Assembly: GCF_003001955.1 (NCBI RefSeq)
Contig: NZ_PVNH01000005.1
Coordinates: 124,001 to 188,000 of the forward strand
DNA length: 64,000 nucleotides
Reading direction: 5' to 3'
From: Prauserella shujinwangii
GTDB taxonomy: Bacteria > Actinomycetota > Actinomycetes > Mycobacteriales > Pseudonocardiaceae
The translations under genes were made by a program, and so were the position numbers. Numbering within the stretch: the first letter of the stretch is position 1; every line of letters starts with the position of its first letter. The notes beneath the pieces were generated by a model. The model made no database searches and had not been told where the DNA came from. It saw nothing but the letters and a program-made list of their open reading frames with translations. Shown piece by piece: positions 57,061-64,000 of the stretch.

Positions 57061-58407
57061 TCACGCTCCCAGCAGTGCCTGGCCGCACACGCGGACCACG
57101 TTGCCGTTGACCGCGGACGAGGCCGGGTTGGCGTACCAGGCGATGGTCTCGGCGACGTCCACCGGCAGCCCGCCCTGCGCGAGGCTGGACAGCCTGCGCC
57201 CGGCCTCCCGGATGACGATCGGCACCGCCGCGGTCATCTTGGTCTCGATGAAACCGGGTGCCACCGCGTTGATCGTGCCGCCGTACTCGGCGAGCCGCTG
57301 GGCGCCGTCCTGGACCATCCCGATGACACCCGCCTTGCTCGTGGCGTAGTTGGTCTGGCCGACGTTGCCCGCGATGCCCGCGATCGACGCGACGCCGATG
57401 ATCCGGCCGTTCGCGCGCAGCACCTTGTCGGCGAGCAGCTTGTCGTTGACGGCGAGCTGCGCGACCAGGTTCACCGAGAGCACGGCGTCCCACGCGGACT
57501 CGGCGAGGTTGCCGAGGGTCTTGTCCCGCGTGATGCCCGCGTTGTGCACCACGATGTCGACCCCGCCGTGCCGTTCGGTGAGGTAGGCGGCGAGCTTGGC
57601 GGGGGCGTCCTCGGCGGTGATGTCGAGCTGCAGGGCCGACCCGCCGACGCGGTTGGCGACCTCGGACAGGTCCGCGCCCTGCGCCGGGATGTCGAGGGCG
57701 ACGACGTGGGCGCCGTCCCTGGCGAGCACGTCGGCGATGGACGCGCCGATACCCCGCGACGCGCCGGTGACGAGGGCGACCTTGCCGTCGAGCGGCTGCT
57801 CCCAGCTCGCGGGCGGCTGGGCGGCCTTGACGCCTGCGGCGCCGACGCGCACGACCTGCCCGTCGACGAAGGCGGACTTGGCGGAGAGCAGGAACCGCAG
57901 GGTGGACTCGGCGGCCTCCTCCGCGCCCTCGGCGACGTAGCAGAGCTGGGCGGTGGCACCGCGCTTGAGCTCCTTGCCGACCGAGCGCACGAAACCCTCC
58001 AGCGCGCGCTGGGCGACGCGCTCGCGGCCCTCGGCCAGTTCGGGTGGGGTGCCGAGCACGACGACGCGACCGCAGGCGCCGACCTTCCGGATCACCGGGT
58101 GGAAGAACGCGTACATCTCCCGCAGCCGCGCGGGGTCGGTGATGCCGGTGGCGTCGAACACGAGCGCGCCGTACCGGGTGTCGTCGGCCGCGGGTGAGCC
58201 GAGCACCTCGATCCCCGCGTCGGCCAGCTGGGCGCGCACGGATTTCTCCAGCCGCCCACCCGGCGCGGAGCCCACGAGTGCGGGACCATCGAGAGCGGGC
58301 TGCCCCGGCCGGTACCGCCGGAGCGTGGGCGGGTTCGGCAGGCCGAGCTTCGGCACCAGGAACTTGCCGACCGGTGTCTTGGTGAACTGCTGATACCTGT
58401 CCGCCAT
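57061..58407 (-). CDS. fabG4: High-molecular-weight 3-oxoacyl-ACP/CoA reductase FabG4
   Basis: 448 residues from ATG at 58407. An N-terminal flavodoxin-like half domain (about 1-200; [40 protein letters not shown]) precedes the SDR domain: nucleotide motif [20 protein letters not shown] near 212, [15 protein letters not shown] near 290, [20 protein letters not shown] with the YxxxK dyad near 350, and [13 protein letters not shown]. This two-domain form is the HMwFabG known from mycobacteria, NADH-dependent and active on 3-oxoacyl-CoA. Confidence 0.95.
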   Translation of the reverse strand: MADRYQQFTKTPVGKFLVPKLGLPNPPTLRRYRPGQPALDGPALVGSAPGGRLEKSVRAQLADAGIEVLGSPAADDTRYGALVFDATGITDPARLREMYAFFHPVIRKVGACGRVVVLGTPPELAEGRERVAQRALEGFVRSVGKELKRGATAQLCYVAEGAEEAAESTLRFLLSAKSAFVDGQVVRVGAAGVKAAQPPASWEQPLDGKVALVTGASRGIGASIADVLARDGAHVVALDIPAQGADLSEVANRVGGSALQLDITAEDAPAKLAAYLTERHGGVDIVVHNAGITRDKTLGNLAESAWDAVLSVNLVAQLAVNDKLLADKVLRANGRIIGVASIAGIAGNVGQTNYATSKAGVIGMVQDGAQRLAEYGGTINAVAPGFIETKMTAAVPIVIREAGRRLSSLAQGGLPVDVAETIAWYANPASSAVNGNVVRVCGQALLGA

Positions 58408-58439
58408 GGGGAGCCTCCACGTTCGATTGTGCCACTCGC

Positions 58440-58469
58440 AGTGTAACCTACTCGCCAGTAGGTTACACT
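58440..58469. promoter_or_regulatory. 30-bp palindromic operator between fabG4 and fadA2
   Basis: AGTGTAACCTACT (58440-58452) is the exact reverse complement of 58457-58469, spacer CGCC. Central in the 97-bp divergent promoter. Related sequences are at 55431-55450 and 26507-26520. Probable site for the TetR protein at 55523. Confidence 0.85.
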
Positions 58470-58504
58470 TCCAGCGGGTGCGAGAACGCTGACCAGGAGG
58501 AGCC

Positions 58505-59851
58505 ATGACCTCAGCGCAGAAGCCGGGAAGCGGCCGGAGCAGGGCGAGCAGGAGCAGGACCGCCAAGCCGGCCGGGCAGGGCATCCGCAGGGTGGCGATC
58601 GTCGGAGCCAACCGGATCCCGTTCGCCCGCTCGAACGGTCCCTACGCCGACGCGTCGAACCAGGACATGCTCACCGCGGCGCTCGACGGCCTGGTCAGCC
58701 GCTTCTCCCTGCAGGGCGAGCGGATCGGCGAGGTCGCCGCGGGCGCGGTGCTCAAGCACGCGCGGGACTTCAACCTCGCCCGCGAGTGCGTGCTGGGCAG
58801 CAGGCTGTCCCCGGCCACCCCTGCCTCCGACGTGCAGATGGCGTGCGGCACCGGCCTGCAGGCGATCATCAACGTCGCCAACAAGATCGCGCTCGGCCAG
58901 CTCGACTCGGCCATCGCGGGCGGCGTGGACACCACCAGCGACGCTCCACTCGCCGTCAACGACGACCTGCGCAGGCTGCTGGTGAAGCTCAACGCCGCCA
59001 AGTCGATGGGGCAGCGGCTCAAGCTGCTCGCGAAGCTGCGGCCGGGGCACATCGTGCCGGAGATCCCGCAGAACGCGGAGCCGCGCACCGGCCTTTCGAT
59101 GGGCGAGCACGCGTCGCTCACCGCGAACGCCTGGGACATCTCCAGGCAGGACCAGGACGAGCTGGCCGCCACCAGCCACCAGCGGCTCGCCGCGGCCTAC
59201 GACCGCGGGTTCTTCGACGACCTGCTCACCCCGTTCCTCACGCTCACCAGGGACCAGAACCTGCGTGCCGACTCCACCGCGGAGAAGCTCGGGAAGCTCA
59301 AGCCGGTCTTCGGCGGGCCGGAGGGCACGATGACGGCGGGCAACTCCACCCCGCTTTCCGACGGCGCCTCGACCGTGCTGCTGGCGACGGAGGAGTGGGC
59401 CAAGGAGCGCAACCTGCCGGTGCTCGCGTACCTGACGACCTTCTCCCAGACCGCGGCCGTCGACTACGTGCACGGCGACGAAGGCCTGCTCATGGCCCCC
59501 GCCTACGCGGTGCCCCGGATGCTGGCCAAGGCCGGGCTCTCGCTGCAGGACTTCGACTTCTACGAGATCCACGAGGCGTTCGCCTCGCAGGTGCTCGCGA
59601 CGCTCAAGGCGTGGGAGGATCCGGCGTTCGCCAAGGAGAAGCTGGGCATGGACGCGCCGCTCGGCTCGATCGACCGCGCCAAACTGAACGTCAACGGCTC
59701 CTCGCTCGCCGCGGGCCACCCGTTCGCGGCGACCGGCGGCCGGATCGTCGGCACGCTCGCGAAGCTGCTGCACGAGAAGGGCTCGGGCCGCGGCCTGGTG
59801 TCGATCTGCGCCGCGGGCGGGCAGGGTGTCACGGCGATCCTGGAAAAGTAG
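58505..59851 (+). CDS. fadA2: Acetyl-CoA acyltransferase (thiolase) FadA2
   Basis: 448 residues. The start has AGGAGGA upstream; the first 25 residues are a basic Ser/Arg/Lys tail. Thiolase fold: [20 protein letters not shown], nucleophile Cys114 in [40 protein letters not shown], the base pair region [17 protein letters not shown] near 355 and [20 protein letters not shown] near 395, then CAAGGQG with the second Cys. Cleaves 3-oxoacyl-CoA to acetyl-CoA. Divergent from fabG4 under a shared operator. Confidence 0.95.
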   Translation: MTSAQKPGSGRSRASRSRTAKPAGQGIRRVAIVGANRIPFARSNGPYADASNQDMLTAALDGLVSRFSLQGERIGEVAAGAVLKHARDFNLARECVLGSRLSPATPASDVQMACGTGLQAIINVANKIALGQLDSAIAGGVDTTSDAPLAVNDDLRRLLVKLNAAKSMGQRLKLLAKLRPGHIVPEIPQNAEPRTGLSMGEHASLTANAWDISRQDQDELAATSHQRLAAAYDRGFFDDLLTPFLTLTRDQNLRADSTAEKLGKLKPVFGGPEGTMTAGNSTPLSDGASTVLLATEEWAKERNLPVLAYLTTFSQTAAVDYVHGDEGLLMAPAYAVPRMLAKAGLSLQDFDFYEIHEAFASQVLATLKAWEDPAFAKEKLGMDAPLGSIDRAKLNVNGSSLAAGHPFAATGGRIVGTLAKLLHEKGSGRGLVSICAAGGQGVTAILEK

Positions 59852-59915
59852 ACACGAACTCAGCCGAGGGCCAAATCGCGCGACTTTTGTCGGTACCGGC
59901 TCCTAGGGTGGCGCC

Positions 59916-60893
59916 ATGTCCGGAATCAACGGACAGGCCGCGGTGAGCGCCCGCGGCCTGGCCAAGTCCTACGGCTCGACGCGCGCGCTCGACGGGGTGG
60001 ACCTGGACGTCCAGCCCGGACGGGTGCTGGGCCTGCTCGGGCCGAACGGCGCGGGCAAGACCACCACGGTGCGGATCCTCACCACGCTGCTCAAGCCGGA
60101 CGCGGGTACGGCGGTCGTGGCGGGGCACGACGTGGTGGCCGAGCCCGACGCCGTCCGGCGCTCGATCGGGTTGTCCGGCCAGTACGCGGCCGTCGACGAG
60201 AACCTGACCGGCTTCGAGAACCTGTACCTGGTGGGCAGGCTCTACGGGAAGAAGAAGGCGGCTGCCAGGACACGGGCCAGGGAGCTGCTCACCCGGTTCC
60301 AGCTGGAGGAGGCCGCCGACCGGCCGTCGAAGGGTTACTCCGGCGGCATGCGGCGGCGGCTCGACCTCGCGGGCGCGCTCGTGGCCGAACCCGCCGTGGT
60401 GATCCTCGACGAACCGACCACCGGGCTCGACCCGCGCGGGCGGATCGAGATGTGGGAGGTCATCAAGGAGCTGGTCGCCGACGGCACCACCGTGCTGCTG
60501 ACCACGCAGTACCTCGAGGAGGCCGACCACCTCGCCGACTCGATCGTGGTGATCGACAAGGGCAAGGTCATCGCCAGGGGCACCGCCGACGAGCTGAAGA
60601 GCCAGATCGGCGGGGAGCGGCTCGAGCTGGTCGTCTCCGAGCCCGCCGAACTGGTGGCCGCGGCGGACGTGCTGGGGCAGGTGGGTGTCGGTGAACCGGC
60701 GGTCGACGAGCACACGCGGCGCGCCGACGTGCTGGTGGACACCGGCCCCAAGGCGCTGGTCGAGGCGCTCCGGCTGCTCGACGCGCGCGGCGTCGTGGTG
60801 CAGGACGTCGCACTGCACCGCCCGACGCTGGACGACGTGTTCCTCTCGCTCACCGGGCACGCGACCACCCAGGCCGAGGAGGTGAGCCGGTGA
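59916..60893 (+). CDS. DrrA-like ABC exporter ATPase
   Basis: 325 residues. Walker A LGPNGAGKTTTVRILTTLLK near 42, Q-loop IGLSGQYAAVDENLTGFENL near 87, signature SKGYSGGMRRRLDLAGALVA near 138, Walker B VVILDEPTTGLDPRGR, then a C-terminal extension (about 230-325) with LDDVFLSLTGH, all typical of daunorubicin-resistance DrrA. Ends in an overlap with the permease gene (GTGA). Exports a hydrophobic compound or lipid; substrate unknown. Confidence 0.93.
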   Translation: MSGINGQAAVSARGLAKSYGSTRALDGVDLDVQPGRVLGLLGPNGAGKTTTVRILTTLLKPDAGTAVVAGHDVVAEPDAVRRSIGLSGQYAAVDENLTGFENLYLVGRLYGKKKAAARTRARELLTRFQLEEAADRPSKGYSGGMRRRLDLAGALVAEPAVVILDEPTTGLDPRGRIEMWEVIKELVADGTTVLLTTQYLEEADHLADSIVVIDKGKVIARGTADELKSQIGGERLELVVSEPAELVAAADVLGQVGVGEPAVDEHTRRADVLVDTGPKALVEALRLLDARGVVVQDVALHRPTLDDVFLSLTGHATTQAEEVSR

Positions 60894-61702
60894 ACGTCAC
60901 CAAGATGTTCTCCGACGCCGGGGTCGTGACCTGGCGCAACGTGATGAACGTCCGGCGCAACCCCGAGTGGCTGCTCGGCGCGACCGCGTTCCCGATCATG
61001 TTCGTGCTGATGTTCGCCTACGTGTTCGGCGGCGCCATCGGCGGTCCGGGGGCGGACGGCGGCGAGTACCGGGAGTTCCTGATCGCCGGCATCTTCGCCC
61101 AGACGGTCGCGTTCAACTCGTCCTACACCGTCATCGGGTTCGCCAGTGACCTGCAGAAGGGCATCATCGACCGGTTCCGCGCGCTGCCGATGTCCCGGCT
61201 CGCGGTGATCCTCGGCCGCACGACCGCCGACCAGGTGCTCAGCGTCGTGGTGCTCGTCGTGATGAGCATCTGCGGCCTGCTCATCGGCTGGCGGATCCGT
61301 GGCAGCGTGGTCGACGCGGTCCTCGGTTACCTGATGATCCTGCTGTTCGCGTTCGCGCTGTCGTGGGTCGGGGCGTACATCGGCCTGATCTCCCGCAGCG
61401 TCGAGGTCGCCAACAGCGCGGGCCTGATCTGGATGTTCCCGCTGACGTTCATCTCGTCGGCGTTCGTCCCGCAGGAGAGCCTGCCTGGCGTGCTGGGCTC
61501 GATCGCCGACTGGAACCCGTTCACGGCAGCCGTCAACGCCACCCGGGACCTGTTCGGCAACAGCAGTCCGGCGGGCTGGCCGGAGCCGTCCGGGTGGCCC
61601 GCGGAGAACGCGGCCCTCTACGCGGTACTGAGCTGCGTGGTGATCATCGCGATCTTCGCTCCGCTCGCCACCGCCCAGTACCGCAAGGTCGCCAGCAAGT
61701 GA
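60890..61702 (+). CDS. DrrB-like ABC-2 exporter permease
   Basis: 270 residues from GTG at 60890. ABC-2 membrane topology with about six helices: LLGATAFPIMFVLMFAYVFG, IAGIFAQTVAFNSSYTVIGF, VLSVVVLVVMSICGLLIGW and IWMFPLTFISSAFVPQESLP. DLQKGIIDRFRALPMSRLAV near 85 is the DrrB cytosolic loop. Works with the ATPase just upstream. Confidence 0.92.
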   Translation: MNVTKMFSDAGVVTWRNVMNVRRNPEWLLGATAFPIMFVLMFAYVFGGAIGGPGADGGEYREFLIAGIFAQTVAFNSSYTVIGFASDLQKGIIDRFRALPMSRLAVILGRTTADQVLSVVVLVVMSICGLLIGWRIRGSVVDAVLGYLMILLFAFALSWVGAYIGLISRSVEVANSAGLIWMFPLTFISSAFVPQESLPGVLGSIADWNPFTAAVNATRDLFGNSSPAGWPEPSGWPAENAALYAVLSCVVIIAIFAPLATAQYRKVASK

Positions 61703-61714
61703 CCCGCGGCGAGG

Positions 61715-62353
61715 TCATCGGGACAGCGCGAACGTCCGGTTCGCCTTCCCGGTGACCTTGCCTGCCCTGCCGGTGGCCTTCCCGGCCTTCCCGGCGGCCT
61801 TGCCTGCCTTGGCCCCTGCCCTGCCTGCCGACTTCTGCAGGTTCTTCTGGGACTTCTGCACGTTCTTCTGCACGGCGTCGGTCGTGCCCTGCACCTGCTT
61901 GCCCGCCTCACGCACCGCGTGCTTGGCACGCCAGCCGACCGACGGCTTGCCCTCCGTGTCGGCCGCGGCGAGCAGCAGCCCGCCCGCCAGGCTGGTGTTC
62001 TTCAGGAACTGGATGGTCTGCTGCTGGCGGTCGTCGCCGTCCATCTCCCAGAACCGGTGCGCCGCGGCGGTCGTGGGGACGAGGCTCGCGAGGAGCGCGC
62101 CCGCGGCCAGGCGGGGGAACTTGCCCAGGGCCAGCAGCGTGCCCGCGGCGAGCTTCACGGCCCCGTCGATGCGGACGAGCGTGACCGGGTCGGTGGGCAC
62201 CGCCTCCGGAACGGAGTCGCCGGCCTGGTCGACGGTCTTGTCGATCACGGGCTTGACGGCCTGTGCGTGGCCCTCCGCGTCGCGCAGGGCATTGATGCCG
62301 CCGGTGATGAACATGGACGCGAGAAGCGGGCGCGCCACTCGACGGAGAATCAT
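61715..62353 (-). CDS. DoxX family membrane protein with histone-like basic tail
   Basis: 212 residues. The DoxX domain (about 1-140) has four helices: LLASMFITGGINALRDAEGH, VKLAAGTLLALGKFPRLAAG, ALLASLVPTTAAAHRFWEMD and FLKNTSLAGGLLLAAADTEG. From about 150 it changes to a Lys/Ala/Gly-rich tail of short repeats (QKNVQKSQKNLQKS, then GKAAGKAGKATGRAGK), like actinobacterial H1/HupB tails. DoxX relatives act in redox or membrane thiol homeostasis. The tail may bind acidic surfaces or DNA near the membrane, which is inference. Confidence 0.87.
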   Translation of the reverse strand: MILRRVARPLLASMFITGGINALRDAEGHAQAVKPVIDKTVDQAGDSVPEAVPTDPVTLVRIDGAVKLAAGTLLALGKFPRLAAGALLASLVPTTAAAHRFWEMDGDDRQQQTIQFLKNTSLAGGLLLAAADTEGKPSVGWRAKHAVREAGKQVQGTTDAVQKNVQKSQKNLQKSAGRAGAKAGKAAGKAGKATGRAGKVTGKANRTFALSR

Positions 62354-62436
62354 CGCGACCTTCCTGTCTGCCGGGTTAGCTTGCGCCCGGAAGCTACCCG
62401 CTCTCCGCCCACTTCACTCCTCGGCGCGCTAGCGAC

Positions 62437-62476
62437 CTCTACCCCTGTCTAGCGTGTGGACTAGACAGGGGTAGAG
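62437..62476. terminator. Perfect hairpin between glycerophosphodiesterase and doxX genes
   Basis: CTCTACCCCTGTCTAG (62437-62452) pairs exactly with 62461-62476, loop CGTGTGGA. Lies downstream of the phosphodiesterase stop and upstream of doxX, both on the minus strand. Sequence is unrelated to the type A-C palindromes. Confidence 0.75.
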
Positions 62477-62490
62477 AAGGCTAGGTGCCG

Positions 62491-63546
62491 CTAGCAGCGA
62501 CCGCGCTCCGGGTAGGCCTTCGGCAGCTTGAACCCGCGCTCGGCGGCCACCTCACGCAACCGGTCCGGGTAGTCGGTGATGATCCCGTCGACGCCGTCGT
62601 CGATCAGCTTGTGCATGGTCGCCTTGTCGTTGACCGTCCACGGCACCACCTTGATCCCGGCCGCGTGCGCCTCCTCGACCAGTTCCCTGGTCGTGAAGGG
62701 GACGTAGCCCGGGTCGGTCACCGAGCCACCCTGCGGGTTGCCATGCACGGGGGAGAGGGCGCTGGCACCGAACGTGCGCACCGCCCGCACCGGGCTGCCG
62801 CCGAAGTCGTCGATGTCCAGCCCGCCGAGCCACGGCGACTTGCCTGGCTGCCCGACCTGCAGGAAGTTCGGCACGGTGAGCGCGACCAGCGGGAACTCCG
62901 GCGCGCGCTCGCGCATCAGCATCAAGGTGCCCCAGTCGAAGCTCTGGATCGTCACGTTGCGCGCGAAGCGGGACTGGCGGACCTCGCGCACGACACGGTC
63001 GACGAACTGCTCACGCGGCGCGGTCTCGTGCGGTGCCGCCGCCTCCACCTTGGTCTCGATGTTGAAGCGGAGGTGCCACGCCCGGTGCTCGCGCGCGAGC
63101 GCGAACAGCTCGGCGAGCGTCGGCATCTTCGCACCGGGCGAGAGCCGCTGGTCCGGATGGCCGGGCAACCGCTGCGAGCCGCAGTCGAGCGTCCGCACCT
63201 GGGCGAACGTGAGGTCCTTGATGTACTTGCCCGCGTAGGGGTACTCCGGGTCACCCGGGGTCACCGGAGCGGTGTCGGCGCACTTCGCCGGGTTGATCCT
63301 GCGGTCGTGGGTGATCACGTCGCGACCGTCCTCGGTGATCTGGATGTCCAGCTCCAGCGTGGTCACCCCGAGCTCCATCGCCCGCGCGAACGCGTCGAGG
63401 GTCCCCTCCACGGTGAGCCCGAGCCCGCCCCGGTGGGCCTGGATGTCGAGCTCCTTCGGATGCACGCGGGTGCCCGCCTGCGCGGTCGCGCCGCCGAGCA
63501 GCGCGGCCACGAGGACCGCCACGAGCGTCCCCGATACACGTCTCAT
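62491..63546 (-). CDS. Secreted glycerophosphodiester phosphodiesterase
   Basis: 351 residues with Sec signal peptide (RRVSGTLVAVLVAALLGGAT, cut near AQA). GDPD TIM-barrel motifs: IQAHRGGLGLTVEGTLDAF with the catalytic His, TTLELDIQITEDGRDVITHD with metal Glu/Asp and second His, FNIETKVEAAAP, and WTVNDKATMHKLIDDGVDG near the C-terminus. Hydrolyses lipid-derived glycerophosphodiesters outside the cell to glycerol 3-phosphate and alcohol, supplying phosphate or carbon. Confidence 0.94.
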   Translation of the reverse strand: MRRVSGTLVAVLVAALLGGATAQAGTRVHPKELDIQAHRGGLGLTVEGTLDAFARAMELGVTTLELDIQITEDGRDVITHDRRINPAKCADTAPVTPGDPEYPYAGKYIKDLTFAQVRTLDCGSQRLPGHPDQRLSPGAKMPTLAELFALAREHRAWHLRFNIETKVEAAAPHETAPREQFVDRVVREVRQSRFARNVTIQSFDWGTLMLMRERAPEFPLVALTVPNFLQVGQPGKSPWLGGLDIDDFGGSPVRAVRTFGASALSPVHGNPQGGSVTDPGYVPFTTRELVEEAHAAGIKVVPWTVNDKATMHKLIDDGVDGIITDYPDRLREVAAERGFKLPKAYPERGRC

Positions 63547-63618
63547 CGCCTGTTACCTCCCAGTCGTCGGGTCGCCCGACCCTGACACGACCGAGTGACG
63601 TCCAAGCGAACCGCGAAT

Positions 63619-63671
63619 GTCATGAGTGGCTCGTTGCTGACGTGTTTCGCCCGTAACGAGCCACTCATGAC
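63619..63671. repeat. Dispersed palindrome, type B copy 2
   Basis: GTCATGAGTGGCTCGTT (63619-63635) pairs exactly with 63655-63671; loop contains GACGTGTTTCGCCCG. Arms match those at 40353-40400. Lies between the phosphodiesterase promoter and the ATPase gene, so here it is upstream of both genes and not a simple terminator. Confidence 0.88.
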
Positions 63672-63735
63672 ACGCGGGTAGCGGTTTCTGGCGGACTATC
63701 GCGCGAGAGCTAGAAAACCCAATAGTGTCCTAGCG

Positions 63736-64000
63736 ATGGACCCCGTGCGGAATCCGTTCGCCCCCGGAGCCGGACAGCGCCCGCCGGAACTGGCCGGGCG
63801 CGAACGCGAGCTGAAGGCCTTCGAAGTCGTGCTCGAACGGGTCTCGCGAGGGCGGCCCGAACGGAGCCTGGTGCTCACCGGGCTGCGCGGGGTGGGCAAG
63901 ACCGTGCTGCTCGGCGAGCTGCGTTCGATGGCGCTGCGCCGCGGCTGGGGTACCGGCAAGATCGAGGCCCGCCCCGACGCCGAGTTGCGCAGGCCGCTGT
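63736..64000 (+). CDS. P-loop ATPase, 3' end outside window
   Basis: 88 codons are visible from ATG at 63736: NPFAPGAGQRPPELAGRERE, then LVLTGLRGVGKTVLLGELRS with Walker A GLRGVGKT near residue 55. This start is typical of actinobacterial AAA/STAND-like ATPases (ORC/Cdc6-type AAA_16 fold), some with C-terminal DNA-binding domains. Function cannot be assigned from the fragment. Confidence 0.8.
   Translation, partial: MDPVRNPFAPGAGQRPPELAGRERELKAFEVVLERVSRGRPERSLVLTGLRGVGKTVLLGELRSMALRRGWGTGKIEARPDAELRRPL

Overview
The window is high-GC actinobacterial chromosome, most likely from the Pseudonocardiaceae (Amycolatopsis/Saccharomonospora/Prauserella type). The reasons are many GTG starts, overlapping ATGA/GTGA gene junctions, a Mycobacterium-like beta-oxidation gene set (FadE5, FadA2, FabG4, HtdX relatives), an actinobacterial GroES-like co-chaperonin, a DcdB-type dCTP deaminase, and a pSAM2-type integrative element in a tRNA-Gly gene. 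This assignment is inference from gene content; there is no rRNA or other marker gene here.

Layout. 1-3.8 kb: a TetR gene cut by the window edge, then aidB and two crotonase genes in one overlapping operon. 3.9-6.6 kb: a CAP-domain surface protein, dcd and an MpaB/Lcp-like haem oxygenase on the minus strand. 6.7-15.4 kb: a complete actinomycete integrative and conjugative element (AICE) bounded by exact 44-bp copies of the 3' half of tRNA-Gly(CCC). It carries int, xis, rep, an FtsK-like tra gene, several small genes, a Pra-like activator, a GntR/UTRA (KorSA-like) repressor and a Nudix (Pif-like) gene. 15.5-25.5 kb: a mixed accessory region with a P-loop kinase, an APH-family kinase, an amidohydrolase, an AhpD-like protein, a broken aminoglycoside adenylyltransferase, a PP2C-like protein, a methyltransferase, GrpB, VanZ, VOC and Mug genes. 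25.7-37.7 kb: a LuxR regulator, fadE5, a LRR protein, a VanW protein, a GroES-like protein, an NHLRC2-like protein, an ArsR/VOC pair and a large repeat-containing membrane protein. 37.7-40.2 kb: a polar amino-acid ABC importer. 40.4-50.2 kb: a Liv-type ABC importer operon that includes an acyl-CoA ligase, flanked by two paralogous M20 peptidases. 50.6-54.2 kb: the E1-alpha, E1-beta and E2 genes of a branched-chain 2-oxoacid dehydrogenase. 54.3-59.9 kb: fxsA, an SCP2-like protein, a TetR regulator, htdX, fabG4 and fadA2. 59.9-64 kb: a DrrAB-like exporter, DoxX, a secreted glycerophosphodiesterase and the start of an ATPase gene.

How it fits together. Much of the core gene content concerns acyl-CoA metabolism: acid or branched-chain substrate uptake (liv operon), CoA activation (embedded ligase), branched-chain keto-acid oxidation (bkdABC) and beta-oxidation (fadE5, crotonases, htdX, fabG4, fadA2). 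A 30-bp palindrome between fabG4 and fadA2 has recognisable relatives upstream of the divergent TetR gene and upstream of fadE5 30 kb away, which suggests one TetR regulon.

The most unusual feature is a set of dispersed near-perfect palindromes of at least three related types. They lie mostly at gene ends. One is absorbed in frame into the E2 linker and half of one is absorbed into the N-terminus of the acyl-CoA ligase. None was found inside the AICE.
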